This document shows, piece after piece, positions 1 to 7,015 of a stretch of 10,264 bases of DNA. The DNA lies in contig JBDSLU010000132.1 of the NCBI GenBank assembly GCA_039916225.1, forward strand, positions 1-10,264, in the 5' to 3' direction. Within the stretch, counting starts at the first letter, position 1. Every line of letters begins with the position of its first letter. The notes under the pieces were generated by a model. That model had not been told where the DNA came from and made no database searches. It saw only the letters and a program-made list of their open reading frames with translations. Both the position numbers and the translations under genes were made by a program. This DNA comes from JBDSLU01 sp039916225. GTDB lineage: Bacteria > Acidobacteriota > Vicinamibacteria > Vicinamibacterales > Vicinamibacteraceae.

Positions 1-648
1 CGTCGCGCCGGCGGCCAGTGCTTCGTCGAGCTGCTCGAGGCTTTGCGCCTCGATCTCGATCGGCATGTCGCACTGGGCGGCGCGCATCCCCGCCATCGCC
101 GCGGCCACGCCACCGGCGAGGCGGATGTGGTTGTCCTTGATCAGGATGCCGTCGTCGAGCGCCAGTCGATGATTGGTGCCGCCGCCGGCGCGGACGGCGT
201 ACTTCTCGAGCAGCCGCAGCCCGGGCGTCGTCTTGCGCGTGTCGAGCACGATGATGCGCCCGGCGGCGACCTCGACGTAGCGGCGCGTCACGGTGGCGAT
301 GCCCGACAGCTTCAGCAAATAGTTCAGCGCGGTGCGCTCGGCGGTGAGCAGCGGCCGCGCCAGGCCGTCGACCACGGCAATGACCGTGCCGGGCTGGCAG
401 TACGAGCCGTCGCCATGGTGCACGGTGAAGACGACCGCCGGATCGAGTTGACGGAACACCTCGGCGGCCACGTCGAGCCCGGCGACGACGCACGACGCCT
501 TGGCCAGGAAGGTGCCGCGCCCGCGGGCCTCGGCCGGCACCGTCGCCTCGGTGGTGACGTCGCCCCAGCCGAAGTCCTCGGCCAGGGCGCGCCGCACCGA
601 CTCGCGGTAGTGCGCCGGATCGAGCGGTCCGAACGGCTGCGACTTCAC
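1..648 (-). CDS. nadC: Nicotinate-nucleotide pyrophosphorylase (quinolinate phosphoribosyltransferase), 3' end beyond window
   Basis: This cytosolic enzyme converts quinolinate and PRPP to nicotinate mononucleotide, CO2 and pyrophosphate in de novo NAD synthesis. I translated the minus strand by hand and it stays open for 216 codons to the window edge; the family is about 280 residues, so roughly the last quarter is missing. Family motifs appear in order: an N-terminal RALAEDFGWGDVTTEA (about 20-35), ERTALNYLLKLSGIAT (about 104-119), LDTRKTTPGLRLLEKYAVRAGG (about 135-156, with the RKTTPG substrate-binding stretch), GTNHRLALDDGILIKDNHI (about 157-175) and the IEIEAQSLEQ strand (about 197-206). 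The start is GTG at 648-646, sharing GTGA with the valS stop. An AGGA sequence (complement of 656-659) lies 7 nt upstream and supports this start. It is the second gene of a valS-nadC operon. Nothing looks broken. The identification rests on motif recognition and is strong. Confidence -1.
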   Translation of the reverse strand, partial: MKSQPFGPLDPAHYRESVRRALAEDFGWGDVTTEATVPAEARGRGTFLAKASCVVAGLDVAAEVFRQLDPAVVFTVHHGDGSYCQPGTVIAVVDGLARPLLTAERTALNYLLKLSGIATVTRRYVEVAAGRIIVLDTRKTTPGLRLLEKYAVRAGGGTNHRLALDDGILIKDNHIRLAGGVAAAMAGMRAAQCDMPIEIEAQSLEQLDEALAAGAT

Positions 649-3329
649 GCCGGCGTCCTGCCTGGCACATCGGGCGGCGACCCGGCCGGTGCCTCGGGCG
701 GCGGTTCCAGCGTCAGCGTGACTTCGCCGTTGCCGCCCTCGGTGAGCTCGATCGTGTCGATGTGGAGCGCGCCCTTGGCGTCCGCCTCGATGGCGCGCAC
801 CTCGGTGATCCACTCCGCCGGCACCGCCCAGCGCAGGGTGGTGACGCGCGTCTTCTGCGACACCTTCTGCGCCGCCTTCTGGCGCCGCACTTCGGCGGAC
901 AGCGTCTGCGCGCGCTCGTAGCCGCGCTGCGCTTCCGAGTCCGGCAATCCGCCGAGCCCGGCCAGCACGTCCGCCGGCGTCGGCCACGCGGCATGGTGCA
1001 CCGAGCCCTCGCGCCACCACGACCACACTTCCTCGGTCGCAAACGGCAGGTAGGGCGCGAACAGGCGCAGCAGCGTCTCGAGCGCGGTGCGCAGCGCGGC
1101 CTGCGCCGATGCCTGGCCCTCGGCCACCGTGGCGCCGCCGACCTTGGCGTCACCGTAGCGGCGCGCCTTCACCAGCTCGACGTAGTTGTCGCAGAAGTCC
1201 CAGAAGAACGCCTCGGTGCGCTGCAGCGCCTTGGCGTAGTCGTAATCGTCGAGCGCGCCAGTCACGTCGGCGACCAGCACCGCGAGGTTGGTGAGCATGC
1301 CGCGATCGAGGGCCGACGTCACCGGCTGCCCCCCGGCCAGAGAACGGGGCGCGGCCTCGAGCGGCAGATCGCCGGCGAGGATAAACTTCGAGGCGTTGAG
1401 CAGCTTGATCGCCAGCCGGCGCCCGACCTTCATCTGCGCCGGATCGAAGGCCGTGTCGACGCCCGGTCCGCCGCTCGCGGCCCAGTAGCGCACCGCGTCC
1501 GAGCCGTGCTCGTCGAGGAGCCCGGCCGGCGTCACGACGTTACCCTTCGACTTCGACATCTTCTTGCGATCGGGATCGAGCACCCAGCCCGAGATCGCGG
1601 CGTGCGCCCACGGCAGCGAGTCGTGCTCGAGCTCGGCGCGCAGCACGGTCGAAAACAGCCAGGTGCGGATGATGTCGTGCGCCTGCGGGCGCAGCGCCAT
1701 CGGGAACACCTGGGCGAAGAGCGCGGGATCGACGCCCCAGCCGGACACGATCTGCGGCGTCAGCGACGACGTCGCCCACGTGTCCATGATGTCGGGGTCG
1801 CCCATGAAGCCGTTGGCCTGGCCGCGCTGCGCGGCGGTGTAGCCGGCCGGCACGTCGGTCGACGGATCCATCGGCAGCTGCGCGTCGTCGGGCAGGAGCG
1901 GCGAGGCGTAGTCCGGCTGGCCGTTCGCGTCGAGGCGGTACCAGACGGGGAACGGGACGCCGAAGAACCGCTGCCGGCTGACGCACCAGTCGCCGTTCAG
2001 GCCGCCGACCCAGTTCTCGAAGCGGGCCCGCATGTACGGCGGGTGCCACTGCAGCTCACGACCGCGCTCGAGCAACTGCTCGCGGAACGGCAGGGTGCGG
2101 ATGAACCACTGCCGGCTGGTGATGATCTCGAGCGGGCGATCGCCCTTCTCGTAGAACTTGACCGCGTGGGTGATCGGCCGCGGCTCCCCCACCATCTCGC
2201 TGGAGGCACGCAGCAGCTCGACGATCCTGGCGCGCGCCTTGGTCAGCGAGAGCGAGGCGAGCTGATCGTAGGCGGCCTGCGCCGACGCGGCATCGCGCGA
2301 CTCCCAGCCGGCGCCGCCCCACGCGACCTGCCGCAGCGTCCCGTTCGGCAGCACGATGGCGCGCACCGGCAGGCTCAGCTCGCGCCACCAGATGACGTCG
2401 GTGAGATCGCCAAAGGTGCAGATCATCGCCACGCCGGTGCCCTTGTCGGGGCTGGCCAGTGGATGCGCAAGGATCGGGACCGGCGCCTTGAACAACGGCG
2501 TCGTGACCAGCGTACCGAACAGCGGCTGGTATCGCTCGTCGTCGGGATGCGCGACCAGGGCGACGCAGGCCGGCAGCAGCTCCGGTCGCGTCGTCTCGAT
2601 CTCGATCACGCCGCCGTCCCCCGCCTCGGATCGCGAGAACTGCAGCTTGTGGTACGCGCCCGGCTGCTCGCGGTCCTCGAGCTCGGCCTGCGCCACCGCC
2701 GTCCGGAAGTCGATGTCCCACAGCGTCGGCGCCTCGAGCTGGTAGGCGCGGTCCTTGCGCAGCAGGTTCAAGAAGGCCTGCTGCGAGACACGCTGCGATG
2801 CCCGGCTGATCGTCGCGTAGGTCATCGACCAGTCGACCGACAACCCGAGCTGCCGCCACAGCGCCTCGAACGCCTTCTCGTCCTCGACGGTGAGGCGCTC
2901 GCACAGCGCGATGAAGTTCGGCCGCGACACCGAGATGGCCTGCTTGCCCGGCTTGTCGGGCGGCTCGAACGTCGGGTCGAACGGCAGCGACGGATCGCAG
3001 CGGACGCCGTAATAGTTCTGGACCCGGCGTTCCGTCGGCAGCCCGTTGTCGTCCCACCCCATGGGGTAGAACACGGCCTTGCCGCACATGCGCTGGTAGC
3101 GCGCGATGACGTCGGTGTGGGTGTACGAGAAGACGTGGCCGACGTGCAGCGAGCCGCTCACCGTCGGCGGCGGCGTGTCGATGGCGTAGACCCGGTCGCG
3201 CGGGCTGTTGCGATCGAAGCGGTAGACCCCCTCCGTCTCCCAGCGCGGGCTCCATTTGGCTTCGAGGCCCTCGAGGGCCGGCTTCTCGGGCACGCGACCA
3301 CCGGTCGGCGTCGCTGTCGTGTCGGACAT
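645..3329 (-). CDS. valS: Valine--tRNA ligase, compact archaeal/Rickettsia-like form
   Basis: This is a class I aminoacyl-tRNA synthetase that attaches valine to tRNA-Val in the cytosol; 894 residues. The HIGH motif is HVGH at 62-65, within TVSGSLHVGHVFSYTHTD. The KMSKS loop is KKMSKSKGNVV at 589-599. The CP1 editing domain lies between them, about 240-400, and contains IETTRPELLPACVA (244-257) and HPDDERY (261-267). A helical anticodon-binding domain follows (about 675-830). The end is a proline-rich tail (about 875-894) rather than the long coiled-coil arm usual in bacterial ValRS. The motifs WDDNGLPTERRVQNYYGVRC and ELLPACVA recall the archaeal-like ValRS of Rickettsia and some other phyla. 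The frame is open further upstream to 3638, but ATG at 3329 is where family similarity begins, and longer versions would run into the divergent rhaT gene. No Shine-Dalgarno precedes it, but a promoter lies directly upstream. nadC follows with a 4-bp overlap. Confidence -1.
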   Translation of the reverse strand: MSDTTATPTGGRVPEKPALEGLEAKWSPRWETEGVYRFDRNSPRDRVYAIDTPPPTVSGSLHVGHVFSYTHTDVIARYQRMCGKAVFYPMGWDDNGLPTERRVQNYYGVRCDPSLPFDPTFEPPDKPGKQAISVSRPNFIALCERLTVEDEKAFEALWRQLGLSVDWSMTYATISRASQRVSQQAFLNLLRKDRAYQLEAPTLWDIDFRTAVAQAELEDREQPGAYHKLQFSRSEAGDGGVIEIETTRPELLPACVALVAHPDDERYQPLFGTLVTTPLFKAPVPILAHPLASPDKGTGVAMICTFGDLTDVIWWRELSLPVRAIVLPNGTLRQVAWGGAGWESRDAASAQAAYDQLASLSLTKARARIVELLRASSEMVGEPRPITHAVKFYEKGDRPLEIITSRQWFIRTLPFREQLLERGRELQWHPPYMRARFENWVGGLNGDWCVSRQRFFGVPFPVWYRLDANGQPDYASPLLPDDAQLPMDPSTDVPAGYTAAQRGQANGFMGDPDIMDTWATSSLTPQIVSGWGVDPALFAQVFPMALRPQAHDIIRTWLFSTVLRAELEHDSLPWAHAAISGWVLDPDRKKMSKSKGNVVTPAGLLDEHGSDAVRYWAASGGPGVDTAFDPAQMKVGRRLAIKLLNASKFILAGDLPLEAAPRSLAGGQPVTSALDRGMLTNLAVLVADVTGALDDYDYAKALQRTEAFFWDFCDNYVELVKARRYGDAKVGGATVAEGQASAQAALRTALETLLRLFAPYLPFATEEVWSWWREGSVHHAAWPTPADVLAGLGGLPDSEAQRGYERAQTLSAEVRRQKAAQKVSQKTRVTTLRWAVPAEWITEVRAIEADAKGALHIDTIELTEGGNGEVTLTLEPPPEAPAGSPPDVPGRTPA
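656..659 (-). promoter_or_regulatory. Ribosome-binding site of nadC, inside the valS coding end
   Basis: Read on the minus strand this is AGGA, followed by a 7-nt spacer and the GTG start at 648. It lies within the last codons of valS, which fits translational coupling. It supports GTG at 648 over the in-frame alternatives further downstream, since no ATG lies between this site and the conserved LDPAHYRE region. Confidence -1.
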
Positions 3330-3338
3330 AAGTGGGTG

Positions 3339-3367
3339 ATCGTACTGAGTCGGGCCGGTTTTCTCAA
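3339..3367 (-). promoter_or_regulatory. Predicted sigma-70-type promoter of valS-nadC, probably giving a leaderless mRNA
   Basis: On the minus strand a -35 box TTGAGA (complement of 3362-3367, 5 of 6 consensus bases) is followed by a 17-bp spacer and a -10 box TACGAT (complement of 3339-3344, 4 of 6). Only nine bases (CACCCACTT) separate the -10 box from the valS ATG. The usual start point 6-8 nt downstream of the -10 box therefore falls within about three bases of the start codon. The absence of any purine-rich Shine-Dalgarno in those nine bases fits a leaderless message. This is sequence inspection only. Confidence -1.
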
Positions 3368-3397
3368 TGCGCAACGCGGATTTCCCCATGCGGACGC
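3367..3397. repeat. Imperfect direct repeat, candidate regulator site
   Basis: ATGCGCAACGC (3367-3377) and ATGCGGACGC (3388-3397) differ by one substitution and one deleted base. Their starts are 21 bp apart, two helical turns, so a protein could contact the same face of the DNA. The first copy begins at the edge of the valS -35 box and the second covers the position of the weak -35 of the putative rhamnose promoter. In such GC-rich DNA a match this short can occur by chance, so confidence is low. Confidence -1.
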
Positions 3398-3459
3398 AGG
3401 GCCCTGTAGTGTATCGTCGCGCTGCGCGGGCGGTACGCCGCTTCGCTGTTCGGCCGGCA

Positions 3460-5016
3460 ATGACTCCCCTGCTCAGCCTCTCAGACATCGCCGTCGCCTT
3501 CGGGGGCGTCCAGGCCGTGCGCGGCGTGTCCTTCGACGTCCGCCCCGGCGAGGTGCACGCGCTGGTCGGCGAGAACGGCGCCGGCAAGAGCACGCTCATC
3601 CGGGTCATGACCGGAGCCATCCGGGCCAACAGTGGCACCGTGTCGATCGCCGGCCAGCCCGTCGAGCGGCCCGAGCCGACGCGGATGCGGGCCCTCGGCG
3701 TGGCCCCGATCTACCAGCAGCCGGCGCTCCTGCCCGATCTGTCCGTCGCCGAGAACCTGGCTTTCGGCCTCGAGCAGGGCCGGGCGTTGCGCCGCATCGA
3801 TTGGCGCGCCCGCCGCGCCCGCGCCACCGGACTGCTCGCCCGGGTCGGCGTGTCGCTCGACCTCGACCGGCCGGCCGGCACGCTGCGCATGGCCGAGCAG
3901 CAGCTCGTCGAGATCGCGCGCGCCCTCGGGACCCAGGCCAAGGTGCTGCTGCTCGACGAGCCGACCGCGGCCCTGACCGACGTCGAGGCGGCGCGGCTCT
4001 TCACGCTGGTCCGCGGCCTGCGCGCCGACGGCGTCGGCTGCGTCTACATCTCGCACCGCCTCGAGGAAGTGATGGCGCTGGCCGATCGCGTGTCGGTCCT
4101 GCGCGACGGCCGCCTGATGGCGACGCTGCCGATCGGCGAGGTGACGCGCGATGGCATGGTGCGGCTGATGGTCGGGCGTGACGTCGACATGGGCCTGGGC
4201 GCGCCGCCACTGGCGACCGGCGACAGCGTCGCCACGCCCAAGGACGTCCTGACGCTGCGTGACGTCAGCTGCGCCGCGTCGCGGATCGCCGGCGTCACGC
4301 TGCGGGTCGCGGCTGGCGAGATCGTCGGCCTGGCCGGTCTGGTCGGAGCCGGGCGCACCGAGCTGGCCCGCGTCCTGTTCGGCCTGACACCGGCCGACGG
4401 CGGATCGATCGCGATCGATGGAAAGGCGCGGGCCATCCGGACGCCGGCCGAAGCCGTGCGGCTGGGGATCGCCTACGTCCCGGAGGATCGGCGACAGCAC
4501 GGCGTCATCGGCGCGATGTCGGTCGCCGCCAACACCACGCTCGCCTCGCTCGGTCGCGTCGCCCGCTTCGGGTTCCTCGATGGCGCCGCCGAACGCACGA
4601 CGGCGCAACGCTTCGTCGGCGAGTTCGCCATCCGCACGCCGTCGATCGACGCCGCGGTCGGCACGCTCTCCGGCGGCAACCAGCAGAAGGTCGCGCTGGC
4701 CCGCTGGCTGGCCACGAAGCCGCGCCTGCTGATCCTCGACGAGCCGACGCAAGGCGTCGACATCGGCGCCAAGGCCGAAATCCATCGCCTGATCCGCACC
4801 CTCGCCGGCGACGGTCTGGCCATCCTCCTGATTTCATCCGAGCTGACCGAGTTGCTCGGCCTCGCGCATCGCATCGGCGTGATGCGCGGCGGACGCCTGG
4901 TCGGCGAGCTCGCCCGCGCCGAGGCCACTGAAGAACGTTTGATGTCGCTGGCGCTCGGCCACACGCCGCTGCCGGTCCGGGCCCAGCAACCGGGCCACGA
5001 GGCCCGGCTGGCGTGA
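3460..5016 (+). CDS. rhaT: Sugar (probably L-rhamnose) ABC transporter ATP-binding protein, two fused NBDs
   Basis: This ATPase of the RbsA/MglA class powers import of a monosaccharide from the inner face of the membrane; 518 residues, near the usual 500. NBD1 has Walker A GENGAGKST (37-45), a Q-loop YQQ (85-87), a degenerate signature LRMAEQQ (142-148), Walker B LLLDEP (163-168) and the switch His in SHR (H199). NBD2 has a degenerate Walker A GLVGAGRTE (293-301, Arg in place of Lys), a full signature LSGGNQQ (403-409), Walker B LILDEP (424-429) and Ser-Ser where the switch His would be (459-460). This asymmetry is typical of the family. ATG at 3460 is chosen because similarity begins at MTPLLSLSDIAVAFGG; upstream ATGs at 3367 and 3388 would add atypical Arg-rich residues. 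No clear Shine-Dalgarno precedes 3460, so the start is the weakest part of the call. The TGA overlaps the GTG of rhaP. The rhamnose assignment comes from rhaS and rhaD downstream; the name follows Rhizobium use, not the E. coli rhaT symporter. Confidence -1.
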   Translation: MTPLLSLSDIAVAFGGVQAVRGVSFDVRPGEVHALVGENGAGKSTLIRVMTGAIRANSGTVSIAGQPVERPEPTRMRALGVAPIYQQPALLPDLSVAENLAFGLEQGRALRRIDWRARRARATGLLARVGVSLDLDRPAGTLRMAEQQLVEIARALGTQAKVLLLDEPTAALTDVEAARLFTLVRGLRADGVGCVYISHRLEEVMALADRVSVLRDGRLMATLPIGEVTRDGMVRLMVGRDVDMGLGAPPLATGDSVATPKDVLTLRDVSCAASRIAGVTLRVAAGEIVGLAGLVGAGRTELARVLFGLTPADGGSIAIDGKARAIRTPAEAVRLGIAYVPEDRRQHGVIGAMSVAANTTLASLGRVARFGFLDGAAERTTAQRFVGEFAIRTPSIDAAVGTLSGGNQQKVALARWLATKPRLLILDEPTQGVDIGAKAEIHRLIRTLAGDGLAILLISSELTELLGLAHRIGVMRGGRLVGELARAEATEERLMSLALGHTPLPVRAQQPGHEARLA

Positions 5017-5948
5017 ACCGGCCGCTGTGGGTGGCACTGGCCTGGGCGGCCCTGCTGGCCCTGGTGGCCGCGGTGGCGCCGGCCTTCTTTGATCCCGTCA
5101 ACGTCCGCGACCTGATCGTCCGCGCCTCGCCGCTGTTGATCGTCGCCTCCGGGATGACGATCGTGATCCTGGCGCGGCAGATCGACATCTCGGTCGGCTC
5201 GCAGTTCGCCATCTGCGGCGTCGTCGCCGGCCTGCTGGCGCGGGAAGGCGTGCCGATGCCGCTCGTGGCGGTCGGCACGATGCTGGCCGGCGCCGGCCTC
5301 GGCGCCATCAACGGCGTGCTGGTCGCCCGGCTCGGCCTGCCGGCGATCGTCGTGACGCTGGCCACGCTGGTCGCCTGGCGTGAAGGCCTGCGCTTCGCCA
5401 CCGAGGGCGTCTGGGTACAGGATCTGCCGGGCACGTTCCAGTGGTTCGGGCTCGGGCAGGACATCGGCCGCTGGCTGATCGGCCTCGGCGCCGGCGCGGT
5501 GTGGGCGATCGTCGCGCTGGTCCTCGGCTGGACGCCGGCCGGCCGTGCCGTCTACGCGACCGGCTCGGACGCCGAAGTCGCGCGACTGCTCGGCGTGCGG
5601 CCGACCTGGGTGATCGGCGGCTCGTTCGTGGTGATGGGCGCGCTGACCGGCCTCGCCGCGCTGCTCTCGGCGGTGCAGTTCATCGACGTCCAGGCCAACG
5701 CCGGCATCGGCCTCGAGCTGTCGGTGATCGCCGCGGTCATCGTCGGTGGCACCGCGGTCTCGGGCGGACGCGGCTCGCTGACCGGCACGCTCGCCGGCGT
5801 GGCGCTGCTCGCGACGGTCGGCCCGGCGCTGACCTTCCTCGGCGCGCCGGTCGCATGGGAACGGGCGCTGCAAGGCGCCATCATCCTCATCGCGGTGTCG
5901 GCCGAAGGCTTCTCGCGCGTGCGCGGCGTGAAGGAGCGGCATGCCTGA
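5013..5948 (+). CDS. rhaP: Sugar ABC transporter permease, first subunit
   Basis: This is an inner-membrane permease of the RbsC/BPD_transp_2 family that forms half of the sugar channel with rhaQ; 311 residues. It is very hydrophobic throughout, with an N-terminal segment (about 5-24) and roughly eight to ten membrane helices in total. Family hallmarks are RQIDISVGS (55-63, the GIDLSVGS motif), GRAVYATGSDAEVARLLGV (177-195, the cytoplasmic loop facing the ATPase) and VIVGGTAVSGGRGSLTGT (242-259). The start is GTG at 5013, which shares GTGA with the stop of rhaT. A GAGG sequence at 4999-5002 is 10 nt upstream. It is translationally coupled on both sides: its last 8 bases contain the start of rhaQ. 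The P/Q naming follows the T-P-Q order of the Rhizobium rhamnose transporter and is only positional. Confidence -1.
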   Translation: MNRPLWVALAWAALLALVAAVAPAFFDPVNVRDLIVRASPLLIVASGMTIVILARQIDISVGSQFAICGVVAGLLAREGVPMPLVAVGTMLAGAGLGAINGVLVARLGLPAIVVTLATLVAWREGLRFATEGVWVQDLPGTFQWFGLGQDIGRWLIGLGAGAVWAIVALVLGWTPAGRAVYATGSDAEVARLLGVRPTWVIGGSFVVMGALTGLAALLSAVQFIDVQANAGIGLELSVIAAVIVGGTAVSGGRGSLTGTLAGVALLATVGPALTFLGAPVAWERALQGAIILIAVSAEGFSRVRGVKERHA

Positions 5949-6933
5949 CGCCGCCATGCCGGCATCGGCACCAGCCGCGCCGACCGTGTCGTCGCACGGC
6001 CAGCGTCGGCTCGCCACGCCGGAACGGGTCCTGCTGGCCCTGCTCGTCGGCGAGCTGATCTGGTTCTCGCTCGCCGGCACCAACTTCCTGACGCTCGATA
6101 ACGGGCTCGAGATCCTGCGCGCCAGCACCGAGGTCGGGCTGCTGGCGCTGGCCTTGACGCCGGTCATCCTTACCGGCGGCATCGATCTCTCGTGCGGCGC
6201 GCTGCTCGGATTGTCGGCCGTCGTCTTCGGCGCCATCTGGCGCGATGCCGGGCAGTCGATCACCGTCGCCGCCGCGGCCGCGATCGGGGTCGGCCTCGTC
6301 GGCGGGGCGATCAACGCCTGGATGGTGGCCGGGTTCGGCCGGCCGGCGCTGATCGTCACCCTGGGCACGGCGTCGCTGTTCCGCGGCCTGGCCGAGGGGC
6401 TGACCGGCGGCGCCGTCAACTATTCCGGATTCCCGGCCGCCTTTCTCCACCTCGGCCAAGGCCGCGTGCTCGGGCTGCCGACACAGGCGTGGGTGCTGAT
6501 CGTCGCGGTCGCCCTGATCGCCGTGCTCGTGCATGCCGCCACCATTGGCCGCGGGTTGCGGGCGATCGGCTATGCGCCGGAGGGCGCGCGCTTCGCCGGG
6601 ATTCCGGTCGGCCGCCGCCTCGCCCTGGTGTATCTCTTGTCTGGCGGCGCCGCCGGCGTCGCCGGACTCGTCTATGCCGCCCGGCTCGGCCAGGCCCGCG
6701 CCGACGCCGGTACCGGTTTCGAGTTGTCGGCGATCACGGCCGTCGTCCTCGGCGGCACGTCGATCTTCGGCGGACGTGGCAGTGTCTGGGGCACGATCCT
6801 CGGACTGGTCGCCCTCGGCGTGCTGACCAACGGCCTGCGCCTGGCCGACCAGCCGGCCGAGCTCGCCGGCGTGCTGACCGGCATCCTGCTGGTGGTGGCC
6901 ATCGGCGTCGGGGCGCGCCGCGGCCGGACGTGA
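5941..6933 (+). CDS. rhaQ: Sugar ABC transporter permease, second subunit
   Basis: This is the second inner-membrane permease of the same RbsC-like family, 330 residues, presumed to pair with rhaP. About 25 polar, Ala/Pro-rich residues precede the first membrane helix (about 28-46). Hallmarks are LTGGIDLSCG (77-86), GRGLRAIGYAPEGARFAGI (203-221) and VVLGGTSIFGGRGSVWGTI (268-286), each matching a motif of rhaP in the same order. It starts at ATG 5941, inside the end of rhaP, with a strong AAGGAG site (5931-5936) 4 nt upstream. It ends with a short Arg-rich cytoplasmic tail (ARRGRT). The two permeases are clearly distinct in sequence, so a heterodimeric channel is likely. The stop is followed by an 82-bp gap before rhaS. 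Confidence -1.
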   Translation: MPDAAMPASAPAAPTVSSHGQRRLATPERVLLALLVGELIWFSLAGTNFLTLDNGLEILRASTEVGLLALALTPVILTGGIDLSCGALLGLSAVVFGAIWRDAGQSITVAAAAAIGVGLVGGAINAWMVAGFGRPALIVTLGTASLFRGLAEGLTGGAVNYSGFPAAFLHLGQGRVLGLPTQAWVLIVAVALIAVLVHAATIGRGLRAIGYAPEGARFAGIPVGRRLALVYLLSGGAAGVAGLVYAARLGQARADAGTGFELSAITAVVLGGTSIFGGRGSVWGTILGLVALGVLTNGLRLADQPAELAGVLTGILLVVAIGVGARRGRT

Positions 6934-7015
6934 GCGCGAGAACGCGGCGGGGCGGTAGACACCCCATGGCGAATCGGCGAACCCCCGCTGAGCGGGTCGG
7001 CACACAGGAGATCAG
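6934..7015 (+). other. Gap between rhaQ and rhaS with a small GC hairpin
   Basis: The longest gap inside the operon. CCCGC (6984-6988) and GCGGG (6992-6996) can pair around a 3-nt TGA loop. No T-run follows, so it is not an intrinsic terminator. The stem ends nine bases before the AGGAG of rhaS, so it could influence translation or protect a processed rhaS message. No promoter-like pair of boxes stands out. Confidence -1.
7006..7010 (+). promoter_or_regulatory. Ribosome-binding site of rhaS
   Basis: AGGAG followed by a 5-nt spacer (ATCAG) and the ATG at 7016. This is the cleanest Shine-Dalgarno in the operon. It fits the need to make the binding protein in excess over the membrane components, and it fixes the rhaS start. 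Confidence -1.

Larger units (their letters stand above)
3330..3459. other. Divergent intergenic region between valS and the rhamnose operon
   Basis: These 130 bases hold the valS promoter on the minus strand and must also contain the control region of the rhamnose operon on the plus strand. Visible elements are an imperfect direct repeat (ATGCGCAACGC at 3367-3377 and ATGCGGACGC at 3388-3397, spaced 21 bp) and a perfect 10-bp palindrome CAGGGCCCTG (3397-3406). For the plus strand a possible -10 is TATCGT (3412-3417), but the sequence 17 bp upstream (TGCGGA) is a poor -35. An activator-dependent promoter is therefore possible. No terminator is present or expected. Confidence -1.

Noticed and set aside
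43..921. A 292-codon plus-strand open frame opposite nadC
   Set aside because: The minus strand encodes a continuous NadC sequence with family motifs. The plus-strand product is Arg/Gly/Ala-rich and unrecognisable.
3397..3406. CAGGGCCCTG palindrome as an operator
   Set aside because: It is perfect but only 10 bp, and its flanks do not extend the symmetry. A GC palindrome this short is expected by chance here, so it is noted only within the intergenic entry.
3367..3459. A longer rhaT start at ATG 3367 or 3388
   Set aside because: The added residues are Arg-rich, have no similarity to the family and would overlap the valS -35 box and the putative control region. The usual RbsA-type N-terminus begins at the ATG at 3460.
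3330..3638. An upstream extension of valS by 103 codons
   Set aside because: The extension runs antisense into rhaT and past the predicted valS promoter. ValRS similarity begins after the ATG at 3329.
762..4181. A 1139-codon open frame on the plus strand, running antisense through valS and into rhaT
   Set aside because: It is Arg/Gly/Ala/His-rich without any recognisable domain and mirrors the codon bias of valS. Long antisense frames are expected in DNA this GC-rich. It overlaps two genes with clear catalytic motifs.
4473..6419. A 648-codon minus-strand open frame opposite rhaT, rhaP and rhaQ
   Set aside because: Composition is low-complexity (Arg, Ala, Asp, Gly) with no motif, and it crosses three well-supported genes. 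It is a shadow of their GC-rich third positions.
6984..6996. Intrinsic terminator after rhaQ
   Set aside because: The stem is only 5 bp and no T-run follows. Transport genes on both sides belong to one system.
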